DNA of 64,000 nucleotides from Knufia peltigerae (GCA_030247855.1 JAPDRN010000013.1:1-64000); one strand, 5' to 3'. Numbered from the stretch's first letter, positions 53,501-63,866 are shown. A program made the numbers and translations. The notes: generated by a model not told the origin, from the sequence alone.

Positions 53501-55300
53501 TTGTTTCTGTTTCTCAACAGAGGCTGTTTCGGCCTGAGTAAGCCTTTCTTGTAGCGTTTCGAGTTCCTCTCTGTGCTGAGATTTGAGTGCTTTGGTCTTC
53601 GTCTCCAACTCTTCTTGCAATCTTGCGATTTTGGTCTTCGCGTTCTCCTTGGCGGCTTGGTGACGGGTCTGCGCAGCTTCGAGTTTCTTCTGCGCCTCCT
53701 CAAGCTCAGTGCTTCGACTTGGCGAGAGAGCTGGAGAGGGTACAAATTCGCTTGCGCTCACACTGTCTGATTCAATCTTTCTAGTCTCAAGGTCAAGTTT
53801 CAGCTTTTCGATTTGAGCATCCTTCACCAATTTCTCCTCGTTTGTCGCGGCACGGAATTCTTCAAGTTCTGTTCTCAGATTTTCCAGCTCGCTTTGATTT
53901 GAAGACTCTTTGGAGGACCCTGAAGTCCGTAATTCGTCGATTTCCGACCTTAGTTGACTGGCCTCGGCTTCTTTGGCTGCTACCTGACTCGAAAATTTCT
54001 CCGTGAGCGCATCCACCTCGGACTGTTGACCAGTGGCTAATTCGTCAATCTTTGCCTTGTGAGCATTTTCCAACTCTCCCAGTTTGCTCTCGTTGAGTGC
54101 CTGTAGCTCTTCAATCTTGGCAGCATGCTCCTTCTGAATCGACTCTGCTGCAGCCTGCACGATACGACTCTCTTCTTCTGCACTCTTGCTGAACTCCTCC
54201 AGTTTCGCTTTGAGTTCAGAGAGCTGGGCATGGAGAGTGCTGACTTCTTCCTTGCTCTGAGCGAGCTCCGTCTGTAGGACGGAGGCATCAGGCCCTGCAT
54301 GTTCACCTTGGCTAGCAGTCTCAGCAATCGGAGTTTTCGCATCATTTTCTGTCGAATCAGAGGCAACTTCCTCAAGTTCGGCGTTAGTGGGGAGACGGCC
54401 ATGTGCCCGCTCAAACTCTCGTACTTTCGCAAGATCCGACTTGAGCTTGGAGATGGTCGTTGCAGCTTCCTCGGAGATGTTTTGTTTCTCTTCTTCGTCC
54501 GCACCGTCCGAGGCCATGGCCGCTTGTAGCATGCTGTTGACAAGTTCAAACTCGCGTATCTGCTGCTCAATCATCACAGAGCGAGTGGACTTTCTTGAAC
54601 CCAACGCAGGTCGGGTAGGTTTATCTGCCGTGGATGCAACTGCATTTTCCTTATTATGTTCGGCTTCTTCAGCACCCGGCTTGGTGGCAGGAGACGCTGG
54701 TATCGTGCTCAGGCGCTTCTTCTCGGCAAGGGCGCCAGCTCCAACGTTTCGCGAGGCTACTGTAGCAAGAGGCCTTGAGCGTGCCGTGGTGCTGGTAGTC
54801 GTTCGTGAGGTACTAGGAGTCGTAGGTGCTTTCCTTGTGCCAACCGGGCTCGCAGCACTGGTCCGGGTGGCTGTTGGCTGAAGAGTAGTCCGCCTCGCTG
54901 GCGTTGCGCTGACGGTCTTGGACGCCGCAGTCCGTTCGGTACTGGTGTTTGAAGCCAACGACATCCGCTTGGGTCTTGCTGATATACCCTCCTTCCTCTT
55001 CTCATCGCCAGAGGCCTTCTCGTCGACAGAGCTGACCGAGATTTTCGTTCCATGGCTTGTCGTGGCGTGAGTGGACGATGTAGATGTACTTGTAGGTCTA
55101 CGAGCCGTAGATGTAGTCGTGGGACGTGCAGGCGGTTTGCTCAGAGAGCTACCACCGCTCGCTTTGGCTGCAGAAGCAATTGTAGAGGGTCTCGAGGAAG
55201 TAGACAGCCTCGGGGCAGAGGGTTTTGTCACTGGTCTGGGAGTTGCATTGGACGACTTGAATTTGGAATCGTCGGCCTTGGAGGAGGCATGTCTGTCCAT
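50573..55300 (-). CDS. giant coiled-coil protein (myosin-tail/M-protein-repeat-like)
   Basis: Intronless frame of 1575 residues starting at MDRHASSKADD (55300). The first 230 residues are Ser/Thr/Pro/Arg-rich and basic, probably disordered and perhaps microtubule- or membrane-binding. From about 250 to 1410 the chain is almost continuous heptad coiled coil, rich in Glu, Lys, Gln and Ala, with repeated HxxE(L/I)xxL-type phrases. A Ser/Pro/Arg-rich stretch (KPRGKSRSPRRKSMNPLTP) and an acidic tail follow. No motor, CAP-Gly or kinase domain is visible. In Aspergilli similar proteins are annotated only as M protein repeat protein. Cytoskeletal, spindle-pole or Golgi scaffold roles are all possible. 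A splice donor consensus (GAGTAAGTGAG) overlaps the stop. Confidence 0.85.
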   Translation of the reverse strand: MDRHASSKADDSKFKSSNATPRPVTKPSAPRLSTSSRPSTIASAAKASGGSSLSKPPARPTTTSTARRPTSTSTSSTHATTSHGTKISVSSVDEKASGDEKRKEGISARPKRMSLASNTSTERTAASKTVSATPARRTTLQPTATRTSAASPVGTRKAPTTPSTSRTTTSTTARSRPLATVASRNVGAGALAEKKRLSTIPASPATKPGAEEAEHNKENAVASTADKPTRPALGSRKSTRSVMIEQQIREFELVNSMLQAAMASDGADEEEKQNISEEAATTISKLKSDLAKVREFERAHGRLPTNAELEEVASDSTENDAKTPIAETASQGEHAGPDASVLQTELAQSKEEVSTLHAQLSELKAKLEEFSKSAEEESRIVQAAAESIQKEHAAKIEELQALNESKLGELENAHKAKIDELATGQQSEVDALTEKFSSQVAAKEAEASQLRSEIDELRTSGSSKESSNQSELENLRTELEEFRAATNEEKLVKDAQIEKLKLDLETRKIESDSVSASEFVPSPALSPSRSTELEEAQKKLEAAQTRHQAAKENAKTKIARLQEELETKTKALKSQHREELETLQERLTQAETASVEKQKQLDEQEESDTKINEEIQSLKQQLIDSQQTKKEETESQSAMIAELQEKLRVLEQQKDDDLAAAQNTHLEKIRELEDQLNATKQSLEDAEESHKTQSEELMRQSAEELNEAKVELQQVKADHTSKLDALQAELERSLEQVDSTRGDHDKNISSLQIQLDEAKTALVEALEKHEKLLQMHETESNTAKEEVARLKATHDEELQQARSEALAKHEEEIAALKVNHAGEMQQLEEKVHSSHKEISTLKESHASRIQQLEEQMKASLADLETLEAGHVAELDRVKAAAEEGHQKAVEETEKTHVERVRQFEQQLNAVEAELSNVKAEHAEELAELERRRVLDQEVATSTLNESHANSIKELEAQLKSAQEALESSKAEHTEQLQALEADIRSHHTETIESLRSSHAELLKETEANAKASQEQAIEEARASLSEEKRQLELQANALQSDLEGTRFQIQSLKGILQSMDEETKSKDQEHAEALEKMDQELSMAIQKVAEKSTQIMNLQSNHDQALAEAKQALQAKSQEELEKLRSEHEKALAEVQATLEKEHQQALDKIMEEHAKSNEADQEKTKSQHEELERQMKEVHDTQMDEIMKTLESQWKSQVDQLEETNAAASARLAQLTTDHADAVESLKSEHEAVLAKVQAELDVARQASEASKDTTELDELRDQLTQSRQQIEQLEQKYQQAMAAAVQSHDSSLAAAQEELEAVRKSAEERPDPAQFEELRNQYVEAQSSLFELRDKHEKAIRETQAEYDDKIEKLYAELNEVKKGAEDMPSATELLNVKADLEDTKKSMSSLQAELDGAMLEVETQRGMADAAQQEINRLKQAQKEVVLPSPKPRGKSRSPRRKSMNPLTPTGSKKGLESSKWATPEDPAPTEEHTDGYAGEISASGLKGGDVASQDTAAGVASEETSAPPDEPNSTAPKRNVAGQLAGIHEEIKQLSELSDEMFDDHQKMARTLNKVDDTTTTTVDVEEQGDE

Positions 55301-56104
55301 ACTGTACAGACTTGGATTCGACAACAGACCAGTCGTAGAGTAACGCAAGTCAATGCAAAAGAAGAGGGAAAAGCACAAGATATGATTAGAATTATGGAGT
55401 ACAAAGTACTGTCGACGAAAAAGATGAAATGGACGATACCCAACCTGCAATGCCAACAACGAAGAGGGACCTCTGACCAGTTGGTTAGAGGAAAGACCAA
55501 AGAGACCAGGGTTCGGGCACTGATGAAACATGCGATTGGGATGTGCAGATTGGCCGCTGCTTGTGCCAGGCGCGAGTCAGACGCGACTGAGACTCGGCGC
55601 TCTAATGCTCCGCTGAAGGGTACCCGGGTCCGGTGGAGCATAGGATGCGCAGATTGCCTGTTCACAAACATCTGTCCTCCCTGCTCATTTCCCCCCGTTC
55701 TAACTTCTACTAGAGTCTCACCATTGCTATGGCTGAACGGGGAAGGAGGATTAAACGACAGTGGCAACATGTACCTGGACAGAAACCAAAAAATATCAAT
55801 GGTTTCCCGCAGCTTAACGGCGACAATATCCAAGCCGGCTTCTTAGATTGGTACTAGACTCACCTCTTCGAGGTCGAGACTGTGATAGAATCTAGTGTCA
55901 CAATTCGAAGAACGCCACTCTTATGGCGAGCTCAGATGAGATAATCTTTTATACGGGACACTGAATGTCCAACAGAGTAATCCGATTTCCTGCCCAGATG
56001 GGTCTAAACATGTTACAGGGGTATCTTTAATCCGTTAATCGTAAAATCTCGTCGTCCGCTCGCCCATTTCACTCATAACTGATCCAATAGGTTGATTATT
56101 CATC
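55301..56104. other. spacer, no gene seen
   Basis: Upstream region of the coiled-coil gene and 3' flank of the basic protein gene, both on the minus strand. No conserved frame was found. Confidence 0.55.
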
Positions 56105-58525
56105 TCAGTCGGGTAAAGAAAGTAACCAGTCCCATTGCCCGTCAGAGAGATCGTACGGTCCCCTCAACATGCTCCATTTAATCCAACGTGCCTGGGCGAA
56201 GATCTGGTTTATATTGTACCTACCAAGCTTACCCCGAGGGCCCCCAAAGACAGCGACTATGTCTGCGAACCTCGTTATGGAGGTGTATTTTTGAAGAGCG
56301 TCCACCAAGAGCTGGATTTCGGTCGGGTGCCACTTCACTGCTTTTGCTGGAGGTATCTCTGGACCAGATTGGTATTGAATACAGTGCTTGCCGGATGTGG
56401 TGTCAACGCGTGTTGGTTGACTTGTTTCACGGTGTCCATATTGCGAAAACTGCTCATCCAGATTCAAATCATCGATGTCGGTGATCTGGTCAACTGGTTT
56501 CCTAGACATGCGAGCGGCGTAGGGGCGATGCTTTTCTCTGTTCGCAGCTCGCCGTCGCTCCACCTCAGTCAAGAACTGTTCACGGTCAGCTCTTTGTCTG
56601 ATCTCTAGCACATCCCGATAGCTCTTTTGATCTTCGAGCGCAACTTCTTTCTGGTACTGAGCTATTATTTGGTCGACGTTCTGCTTGATCTCCAACAGCG
56701 TCTTTCGTTTGACGCCAGCGGGAACCTTTGGCTTCCATTGGGCTGCACTCTCCCCTAATAATCTTACGTTTTTCAAGACTTCCATCACTTCCTTAAGAGC
56801 GGACGCAGCGAGGGTGCTGTTTTGATATCGTGCGCGAAGAATGTATTTGGCCAATTTCAGGGAGTCAGGGATGAGGTATTCGTAGATATCCCATATCAGG
56901 TGTCTGCGTTCGCGTTTGCGCTCTTGATGACGGTCGACAACTGGGGCATGCCTATAACCACTGATGTGCAGACATCGCTGTCTGTAGACTTGAAGATCTT
57001 GCTGAACAGTATTCGTAGTACAATCCTCATCGAGGTCGAAATTCTGGCGACTGAGTTCTCTGTACAATTCGACTAGCGATCTCAACGAGCGGGCTACAGC
57101 TTTGCCATTCGTGGATCTGAGCTCCGTGTACGCCCGCTCGTCGATTATTTCAGCCGAAGCTACGAGAGCTGCCCGCCAGGGTATTTTGCAGCCAAACATT
57201 TCTGCTGCTTCGTCGATGCCACTCATCGCCTTTCGGATACGCCTTGCCTTGGTATCTTCCTGTTCAGACTCTGCTTGCTGTCTCCTTCGTCTCCCGGCTT
57301 CGGTTTCTGGGCGTTGGACTCGTGGTCTCTGTCGAGGTTCTTGAACGTCATGATTAGCTTGGTGTTCTTCTTGGTCATCGCTTTCTTCTGGTTCGTTACC
57401 GTGATCGTTCTCTCTGTCGTCAGCATCTCCTGGATCTGGAACTCCTTCGTTATTGTTAATGTTGTCATCCTCGTCCACGTCTCGTGGGCCAATTTGTTTC
57501 GACACTTTAGGAGGCTGTCGTACTCTAGATGTAGGGGCGTTTAGCTCCTGTTCGCCTCGCCTGGACACTGCAAGGGGTTCCGCGGGGACGAGACGAGCGG
57601 TCGCTGGCAGTTCAGGGAGCGCGTATATCTTTGTTCCGGGTTTGGGACTATCACGTTCGTTTTGCGTTGCCGCCACAGCATGTGCGAGCGGGTTGGACAT
57701 ATTGGCCGATTGACTCATGTGCTCTTGCTCGTGTACTGCAGAGGCCGCAGACGCCTTGCGAGCCCCTCGCTTGGCTCGTCTGCCAGAAGACTGGGGAATC
57801 TTTCGCTTCACCGGTGTGTTGGGCTCGGCATCCGTAGACGCCGCGTTGTTGCTTTGAGATGGAAAAAGAATTGGGGTATCTGGGCCATCGGACGCAACAA
57901 GAGCTTGTGCAAGTACGTCGCCATCGAAGGGAACGTTTGTCGAGGCTTGTTGGTGTGCAGTAGACTTCAACTTTAAAAAGGATGTCCCGATCTTCTGCAG
58001 CCTGTTCTTGGTGACGATCTTTCTAGGGGAGTCATCTAAATGAACCATTGCCGTTGATCTTGTGTCCAATTCTCCGCGACCTCTAAATGGCGAAACTGGC
58101 AGCTGCTTTCTCTTGTTCAATACCCTCATCCTCACCGGCGGGATGATGAGATTCCTCGCTTCTGGTTCATCGGTCGGCGATTCGGGAAGATCAAAGTCAT
58201 TCCGCCTCGAGGGGGGCGGTCGGGGAACAAGAGAAGAACGCGCTTTCAGCTTGCCAGAAGATCGTATCGTGGAAGTTCTGCTCTGTGGAGGATTGGCGGG
58301 AGTGGATTTCGGCAAGTCTTCAACTTCCCTTCTCTTGGTGGGTGACTCTTCATTTTGGGCTTTCTGCGTTGACTTCCGCTTCCTCTTCGAACTCGGCGTT
58401 CGATTGACGTTGCTAGCTTCTGCATTCAAAATGTCAGTGACATCGCGTATTGAGTCCTCTGAGTCTTGTGGTTTCTGTCGGCTTTCAATTGTGTTGATGG
58501 TAGAGAGACGAGCCGAGCGACGCAT
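56105..58525 (-). CDS. basic nuclear-looking protein with possible SANT/Myb-like C-terminus
   Basis: Intronless, 806 residues from MRRSARLSTIN (58525). The N-terminal 400 residues are low-complexity with many basic clusters (SKRKRKSTQK, SPTKRREVED, SSGRRAKRGARK) that look like nuclear localisation signals. An acidic Asp/Glu/Asn-rich stretch (about 360-400) follows. The second half is helical (about 440-720). The last 75 residues contain KWHPTEIQLLVDALQKYTS, GPRGKLGRYN and QARWIKWSML, reminiscent of a Myb/SANT-like helix bundle with conserved Trp residues. I do not recognise the protein. A chromatin, telomere or kinetochore role is plausible but inferred from composition only. Confidence 0.7.
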   Translation of the reverse strand: MRRSARLSTINTIESRQKPQDSEDSIRDVTDILNAEASNVNRTPSSKRKRKSTQKAQNEESPTKRREVEDLPKSTPANPPQSRTSTIRSSGKLKARSSLVPRPPPSRRNDFDLPESPTDEPEARNLIIPPVRMRVLNKRKQLPVSPFRGRGELDTRSTAMVHLDDSPRKIVTKNRLQKIGTSFLKLKSTAHQQASTNVPFDGDVLAQALVASDGPDTPILFPSQSNNAASTDAEPNTPVKRKIPQSSGRRAKRGARKASAASAVHEQEHMSQSANMSNPLAHAVAATQNERDSPKPGTKIYALPELPATARLVPAEPLAVSRRGEQELNAPTSRVRQPPKVSKQIGPRDVDEDDNINNNEGVPDPGDADDRENDHGNEPEESDDQEEHQANHDVQEPRQRPRVQRPETEAGRRRRQQAESEQEDTKARRIRKAMSGIDEAAEMFGCKIPWRAALVASAEIIDERAYTELRSTNGKAVARSLRSLVELYRELSRQNFDLDEDCTTNTVQQDLQVYRQRCLHISGYRHAPVVDRHQERKRERRHLIWDIYEYLIPDSLKLAKYILRARYQNSTLAASALKEVMEVLKNVRLLGESAAQWKPKVPAGVKRKTLLEIKQNVDQIIAQYQKEVALEDQKSYRDVLEIRQRADREQFLTEVERRRAANREKHRPYAARMSRKPVDQITDIDDLNLDEQFSQYGHRETSQPTRVDTTSGKHCIQYQSGPEIPPAKAVKWHPTEIQLLVDALQKYTSITRFADIVAVFGGPRGKLGRYNINQIFAQARWIKWSMLRGPYDLSDGQWDWLLSLPD

Positions 58526-58894
58526 CTTGGATGCTGTGTTATTGTCGCAGTGACATATCGAGGATTCTGAGACAATGATGGGGAACCAAAGGGCAGAAGA
58601 AGGCAAGACACATTTCTGTGCGTTTGTTTACCGGGTACATGAAAGTGACAATGGCGCGGGCCGCATTTTAGTTCTGCTGAGGTTCGTGTCACCGGGAGAA
58701 AACAATTTACGGTGCTTTGGAATTCTCCAGGCGGGCGCAAGTTATTATGTCATCGTCCAAGCGCACGAGTTCATTGTTGAGCATCTGGCGACATACCGAT
58801 TCCACAGCAGCACATCAGCCTCTGAACAAAGAAGTTCATCCTGTACAACTACCGTAATCATTCAGAGGGAGTTTATTGGCAACTTGGATTCATC
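58526..58894. promoter_or_regulatory. divergent promoter of the basic nuclear protein and PTPA genes
   Basis: A 369-bp spacer between outward-facing starts. Nothing more specific was seen. Confidence 0.5.
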
Positions 58895-60280
58895 ATGGCG
58901 GCATATCCGTCCCTAACCAAACTCCAAGGCATACACAATCACCACTTCGAAGCGCCTACCAAGAGAATTCACGACGGATCCGATGTGGCCAGCTTTCTCA
59001 CCTCCCTTGCATACAAGGATGTCATGACATTCATATTACAACTCAACCGTGCAGTCATACCGCGGAAAGAAACAGTAGACGGCTCAGTCAAGACTACAAC
59101 CTGGCCATTGAACGCAGATGGTGTTACGGATTCAGAACCAATCATCCGCCTACGCACGCTGTTGACCAAACTAAGTGATCTGATCGACCAAGTCCCCCCT
59201 GATACTGGTCCAAGGAGATTTGGTAACGTCAGTTTCCGGAGGTGGTACAAATTGGTCGAAGACCAGATAGACAATTTGCTTCAGGACTGTTTGCCTCCTG
59301 CACTATTGTCAGCTCGCACGGAGATTGGACCATATCTCTTGGGCAGCTTTGGTAGCCCTCAACGTCTAGACTACGGTACTGGACATGAACTCAGCTTTTT
59401 GGCGTTTCTTGCCTGTCTCTGGAAGCTCGGTTTCTTCCCTCAAGCCGATCCTGGTGTCGAAGAGAGAAGAATTGTGCTGGGTGTTTTCGAAGATTATCTT
59501 GAACTTATTCGCAAGATCATCAAAACCTATACTCTCGAACCTGCGGGATCACATGGTGTTTGGGGACTTGATGACAATTCATTTCTCCCATACATATTTG
59601 GCTCGGCTCAATTAGCACCTGCTGTCTCAGACACTGACGATACTCCGACCGAAGGTTCTCTGCCTGATGCACCAGAAGCATCTTCCGTGACGAAACAGAA
59701 CCTAGTCGACAAAGAGAAAGACAAAAACATGTACTTTTCCGCGATTGCTTTCATTTACGAAGTCAAGAAGGGTCCTTTCTGGGAGCACAGCCCAATGTTG
59801 TTCGACATCTCAGGTATCAAGGATGGCTGGGGAAAGATCAACAAAGGCATGCTCAAGATGTATAACGCAGAAGTCTTGTCGAAATTTCCTGTTGTCCAGC
59901 ATTTTCCATTCGGCTCCCTTCTTAGGTGGGAACAGGATCCGGAAGCCCGACCTCCGGCAGTGTCAACACACGCCGCGAGCCAACCTCTTCGCAACCCTAC
60001 GGACACCCATGCTCCAAGCACGATGAGACCTGCTGGACCTTCCCCGGGTAGTGGCACACCTGCACCTTGGGCTGGTAGTGCGACAAAGGCACCGCTCGGG
60101 TTCGTGAACGGTGTCACCCAAGCACCGTGGGCAAGTCGTGGTCCTCCTCCAACAGTGCCACGCAGTGGTTTTACACCGAGTCAGCGCAAGCCAATGCCGC
60201 CTCTCAATGAATTGGTCACTGGCGGCAGAAGGACTCTGGCATCATCTGAAGAGCGAAGAAAGCAAGATAGTACCGATTGA
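58895..60280 (+). CDS. PP2A activator PTPA (peptidyl-prolyl isomerase, Rrd1/Rrd2)
   Basis: Serine/threonine phosphatase 2A activator, which loads catalytic metal onto PP2A and has prolyl isomerase activity. Intronless, 461 residues. Family blocks in order: KRIHDGSDVASFL (about 24), RFGNVSFRRWY (about 108), ARTEIGPYLLGSFGSPQRLD then YGTGHELSFLAFL (about 140-175), GVWGLDDNSFLPYIFGSAQL (about 226-245) and GPFWEHSPMLFDISGI (about 298). The C-terminal 110 residues are Pro/Ala-rich and probably disordered, which favours the longer Rrd1-type fungal form, but Rrd1 and Rrd2 cannot be firmly told apart. Divergent from the basic nuclear protein gene. Confidence 0.94.
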   Translation: MAAYPSLTKLQGIHNHHFEAPTKRIHDGSDVASFLTSLAYKDVMTFILQLNRAVIPRKETVDGSVKTTTWPLNADGVTDSEPIIRLRTLLTKLSDLIDQVPPDTGPRRFGNVSFRRWYKLVEDQIDNLLQDCLPPALLSARTEIGPYLLGSFGSPQRLDYGTGHELSFLAFLACLWKLGFFPQADPGVEERRIVLGVFEDYLELIRKIIKTYTLEPAGSHGVWGLDDNSFLPYIFGSAQLAPAVSDTDDTPTEGSLPDAPEASSVTKQNLVDKEKDKNMYFSAIAFIYEVKKGPFWEHSPMLFDISGIKDGWGKINKGMLKMYNAEVLSKFPVVQHFPFGSLLRWEQDPEARPPAVSTHAASQPLRNPTDTHAPSTMRPAGPSPGSGTPAPWAGSATKAPLGFVNGVTQAPWASRGPPPTVPRSGFTPSQRKPMPPLNELVTGGRRTLASSEERRKQDSTD

Positions 60281-60909
60281 GATTGAAGCCACAAATGGAG
60301 ACCATTGAATAACAGGTCACCTCGTGGATCCTAGTATCAAAGCGGTCTTGCATCATGTTATGCTTTGCATCGGCAGCGGGTGTGCTGCGCAGTCCACGTA
60401 TACACGGCTGGGACTGCAAGTATACCGCAGGCCTTGACAAGCTCGAAACTCAATATCGAGAGAAGCTGGCAACAGAAAAATGTGAACGTCCGCCAAAGAT
60501 ACAGTGTCCACTCCCCGGATAAATTGGTAGGCTACCTTTTCCTATTGCTATTGAAATGCAACGATTTGCGACCGGTCATGTTGCCGTACCAGAAGCCAAA
60601 CACTACTCTGGGAACAACTAGAGCAAAGTACCTTCCCGATTGGACTGGGTGGGAAGCGATACATCATTGACGGAGAATGGCCGCTGGATAAATGTTGATG
60701 GATAAAATGGTTACCGGTGGTTAAAATGTTATTGCGTGGATTGCGGAGGACCACATCAAACGTGGGGACATGGATTCGTGGGTGAGTAACTAGGTAGGTA
60801 GGTATATACTTACCCTACCTATATATGTCCGGTACCTGCATTCACGAAAAATGCTTGATCAAGGCTTGTGGTCAACTACTTCAGTCAGAGTAATACCCCA
60901 ATCTTGATC
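60281..60909. other. spacer upstream of the GH30 gene
   Basis: No gene seen. At about 60790-60826 a TAGGTAGGTAGGTA run is followed by its imperfect inverse (CCTACCTATA), related to the CCTAGGTA-type motifs seen elsewhere in spacers. Confidence 0.5.
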
Positions 60910-62611
60910 ATGAAGAGCTTCACCAACGTCGTCGTGGTCGTCGTTACCGCCGCCTTTGCGGCCACCACCTGCTCAGCATGGAGCTACTCGCCTAACATGA
61001 CCTCCTCGGCTTCCATATCGGTCAATGCACTTCAAACGTACCAGACCATGATAGGAGGTGGTTGCTCTGGAGCGTTTGGCATCGCCTGTCAACAGTTTGG
61101 GTCTGTCGGTCTGTCGCCGTCCAACCAGGACCTCGTCACTCGAATCCTCTTCGACGAGAACATCGGAGGTTTGTCCATCGTCCGCAACGATATTGGTTCG
61201 ACGCCAGGGACTGTGGCTGGTGACGTTTCGTCCATTTTACCAGTCTGCCCGCCCACACCAGAAGGGCCGTTCAACTACGTCTGGGACGGCAACGACACGT
61301 GCCAACTACAACTCACCCAGACGGCGCTCAAGTACAACCCGAACGTGTTTGTTTACGCCGACGCCTGGTCCGCTCCCGGGTGCATGAAGTCGGTCGGGAC
61401 CGAGGACGACGGTGGGTTCATCTGTGGTGTCCGCGGAGCCAGCAATTGCTCGGCGGATTGGAGACAAGCCTACGCCGATTACCTCGTCCAGTACGTCAAG
61501 TACTACGAACAGGAGGGGATCGAAGTTTCTTTACTGGGCGCCTACAACGAACCGGACTTCAACCCCGTGACGTACGCGAGCATGGAATCAGACGGATACC
61601 AGGCAAAGGATTTCCTGGAGGTTCTCTACCCGACGGCGAAAGCTGCCTTCCCCAACATCAGTATCGCATGTTGCGACGCCACAGGAGCCAGACAGGAGAG
61701 GAATATTTTGTACGAGCTCGAACAAGCTGGAGGGTCCGAGTTCTTTGATATCGCCGTGAGTAGTAAACCGTTTGAAAAACGCACTACATGTCTCCACCGG
61801 GACTGACCAAAATTTACCTAGACATGGCACAATTACCAAAGCAATCCAGAACGACCGTTTAATTCTGGTGGTAAACCGAACTTGATGACCGAATGGGCAG
61901 ATGTATGGTTTCTTTTTTCTTTCCTCGACCCTTCTAATTCCATCGGGATGGCAAATCGCTGATGACAATGCAGGGCACCGGCAATTGGAACTCGTACTGG
62001 GACGTGACAGGACAACTTGCGTAAGTACCTGGCTTTTGCCTTTTTGAGTTGATGACTCTTCTCCCGTTTCTGTCCCTCGAGCAAGTCAAACAAACCGACC
62101 CTCCCCCAACCAGACCTACACACTGACACGATTACTTACCCACAACAGTGAGGGCTTCCAATGGGCCTTGTACATGCACAACGCCTTTGTCAACTCGGAC
62201 ACCTCGGGCTACACGCACTGGTGGTGCGCCCAGAACACGACGGGGGACAACGCCCTCGTCCGACTCGAGTACGACCATTATTACGTCTCGGCTCGACTGT
62301 GGGCGTTTGCGTCTTACTTTCGCTTCGCCCGCCCCGGTGCCGTGAGGGTCGAGGCCTCGAGCAGCGCCGAGAACCTGTACGTGAGCGCCTACGTCAACGT
62401 CAACGGTACCGTCGCCGTGCCCGTCATCAACGAGGCGCATTTCCCGTACGACGTGACGATCGACCTGGCCGGGATCAACGTTACGATGGCAACGGCGTAT
62501 CTGACCGACAACGAACATAATGTGACTATGGTGGGACAGATCGGTGTTGTTGGAGGCAAGATGGACGTCACAGTTGAACCGAGGTCTATGAAGACTTTCT
62601 TCTTGTCTTGA
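60910..62611 (+). CDS. secreted glycoside hydrolase family 30
   Basis: Four exons: 60910-61755, 61822-61902, 61974-62020, 62149-62611; 478 residues. The start at 60910 gives a signal peptide (about 1-22, hydrophobic VVVVVVTAAFAATT). Catalytic residues of clan A are in place: acid/base Glu in GAYNEPDF, nucleophile Glu in LMTEWAD in exon 2. Phrases such as CGVRGASNCSADWRQAYADY resemble the fungal GH30 subfamily 7 (glucuronoxylanase/xylobiohydrolase), but subfamily 5 beta-1,6-galactanase is an alternative. The C-terminal beta domain (exon 4) is complete and has several N-glycosylation sites. Exons 2 and 3 are small; all junctions keep frame (GTGAGT, GTATGG, GTAAGT donors). Confidence 0.92.
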
Positions 62612-62726
62612 GAAACTAAAGTCCAGCAGGTATACTGTATATAGCTAAACAAGACACTTCAGGTCCGTAACGTAGGGGTATCTTGATAATGTCCGAGAAA
62701 AAAAGAACAATAACTCTCGCCTTAAT

Positions 62727-63866
62727 TCAGACATCAGAATCAGATTCATAACCAACCAACGCCAGAATGGCAATACCTTTCGTCACTTTCGTCACTTTTT
62801 TCTGTTCGGGTTCGCCGCTGGTGACAGCATCTTCCTCTCGGTCATCATCACCATCAGCACGAATTTCTCGTTTCCTTTTCCCGCGAGGTTGCCAGACCTC
62901 GGTTTCACGCAGAAACGGATCCGTCGCCATTCTCGTATTGTTGGCCAATTGACCTTGCAAGATTTGTTTCTTGTCTTTTTGCTTCGCCAGCATACCACCT
63001 TTGCCGGGGCCAGTGCCACCACCAACCCCACCACTCTGAACGTGTTTCGGCCTCGATGGTAAATCCCCGTTGTACCGGGAATGTGTAGACATGAACAAAG
63101 GTTTGGACGAACTCGACGCCTCCGCCGCAGTCCAGTCCCCAAACTCGACAAACTTGACACGATCCGCATCCTCTTGCGTCTCGGCAAGGACCTCCATGTC
63201 GGAATCCAGACCGAATTTGTCTTTGAGGGCTTCTCCCGTTCGCTCGTCGGCCTGTCTCTTGCGTCGTCCGACTCTAAAATCCGCCCTGAGTTTCCTGTTG
63301 AGCGCGTAAGGGTCCTTCCACGTTCGATCGCTCGCCTCACGCAGCTCGGAGATGCGTTCCTGCTGTGCGACGAACGCAGACTTGTCCTCGACCTTTTTCT
63401 CCAGTGCCCCGAACGCGCCTTCCTTTTCGAACCTGGCCTTGTCTTCCTCGGACACCCGGCTCTGCTGGAGCTGTCCGAACCTGTCAACGTCGTCCGCTCC
63501 TCCCGTGTCTCGTCTCCGCCCTCCCCCCGTGACGATGTACTCTGCGTTCTTGGGGTCGGTGCGGACCTCGAGCCACCCGCCGCACGTTGTATGTTTGAAC
63601 CGGAACTGCCAGATCGGCGTGCTGTAGTACGCCCCCACCTTTTTCTTCTCGGCGTTGAACCGCACCCCTTGCCCGATGATCTGTTCCGGGACGCACGTCG
63701 TGCACCAGATCGCAAAGGGGCATTCGAACCGGACGGTCAGGATCCCCTCGGTCTTGAGTTTGCGGGCCCGGTGGCCCAGAGCGTGGCCCTTGCCCGACGC
63801 CTGGTTGAACGACGTGGTGCCTTCGAGGTCCGGAGGGACGTAACGTCCCATGTTGAAGCCCTGCAT
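62727..63866 (-). CDS. saf4: CWC16 family splicing protein Saf4/CCDC130
   Basis: Spliceosome-associated protein of the Yju2/CWC16 family. Intronless, 379 residues. The start MQGFNMGRYVPPD is diagnostic for the CCDC130/Saf4 branch. A zinc-binding CWC16 core follows, with CPFAIWCTTC and KHTTCGGWLEVRTDPKNAEY. A charged, mostly helical C-terminal half ends in a basic NLS-like stretch (PRGKRKREIRAD). The 3' end lies only 115 bp from the GH30 stop, so the two genes converge closely. The antisense strand is open over much of this gene by codon bias only. Confidence 0.93.
   Translation of the reverse strand: MQGFNMGRYVPPDLEGTTSFNQASGKGHALGHRARKLKTEGILTVRFECPFAIWCTTCVPEQIIGQGVRFNAEKKKVGAYYSTPIWQFRFKHTTCGGWLEVRTDPKNAEYIVTGGGRRRDTGGADDVDRFGQLQQSRVSEEDKARFEKEGAFGALEKKVEDKSAFVAQQERISELREASDRTWKDPYALNRKLRADFRVGRRKRQADERTGEALKDKFGLDSDMEVLAETQEDADRVKFVEFGDWTAAEASSSSKPLFMSTHSRYNGDLPSRPKHVQSGGVGGGTGPGKGGMLAKQKDKKQILQGQLANNTRMATDPFLRETEVWQPRGKRKREIRADGDDDREEDAVTSGEPEQKKVTKVTKGIAILALVGYESDSDV

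Noticed and set aside
55052..55846. 264-codon plus-strand frame over the start of the coiled-coil gene
   Set aside because: Overlaps the Ser/Thr-rich N-terminus of the real gene; Arg/Cys-rich shadow composition.
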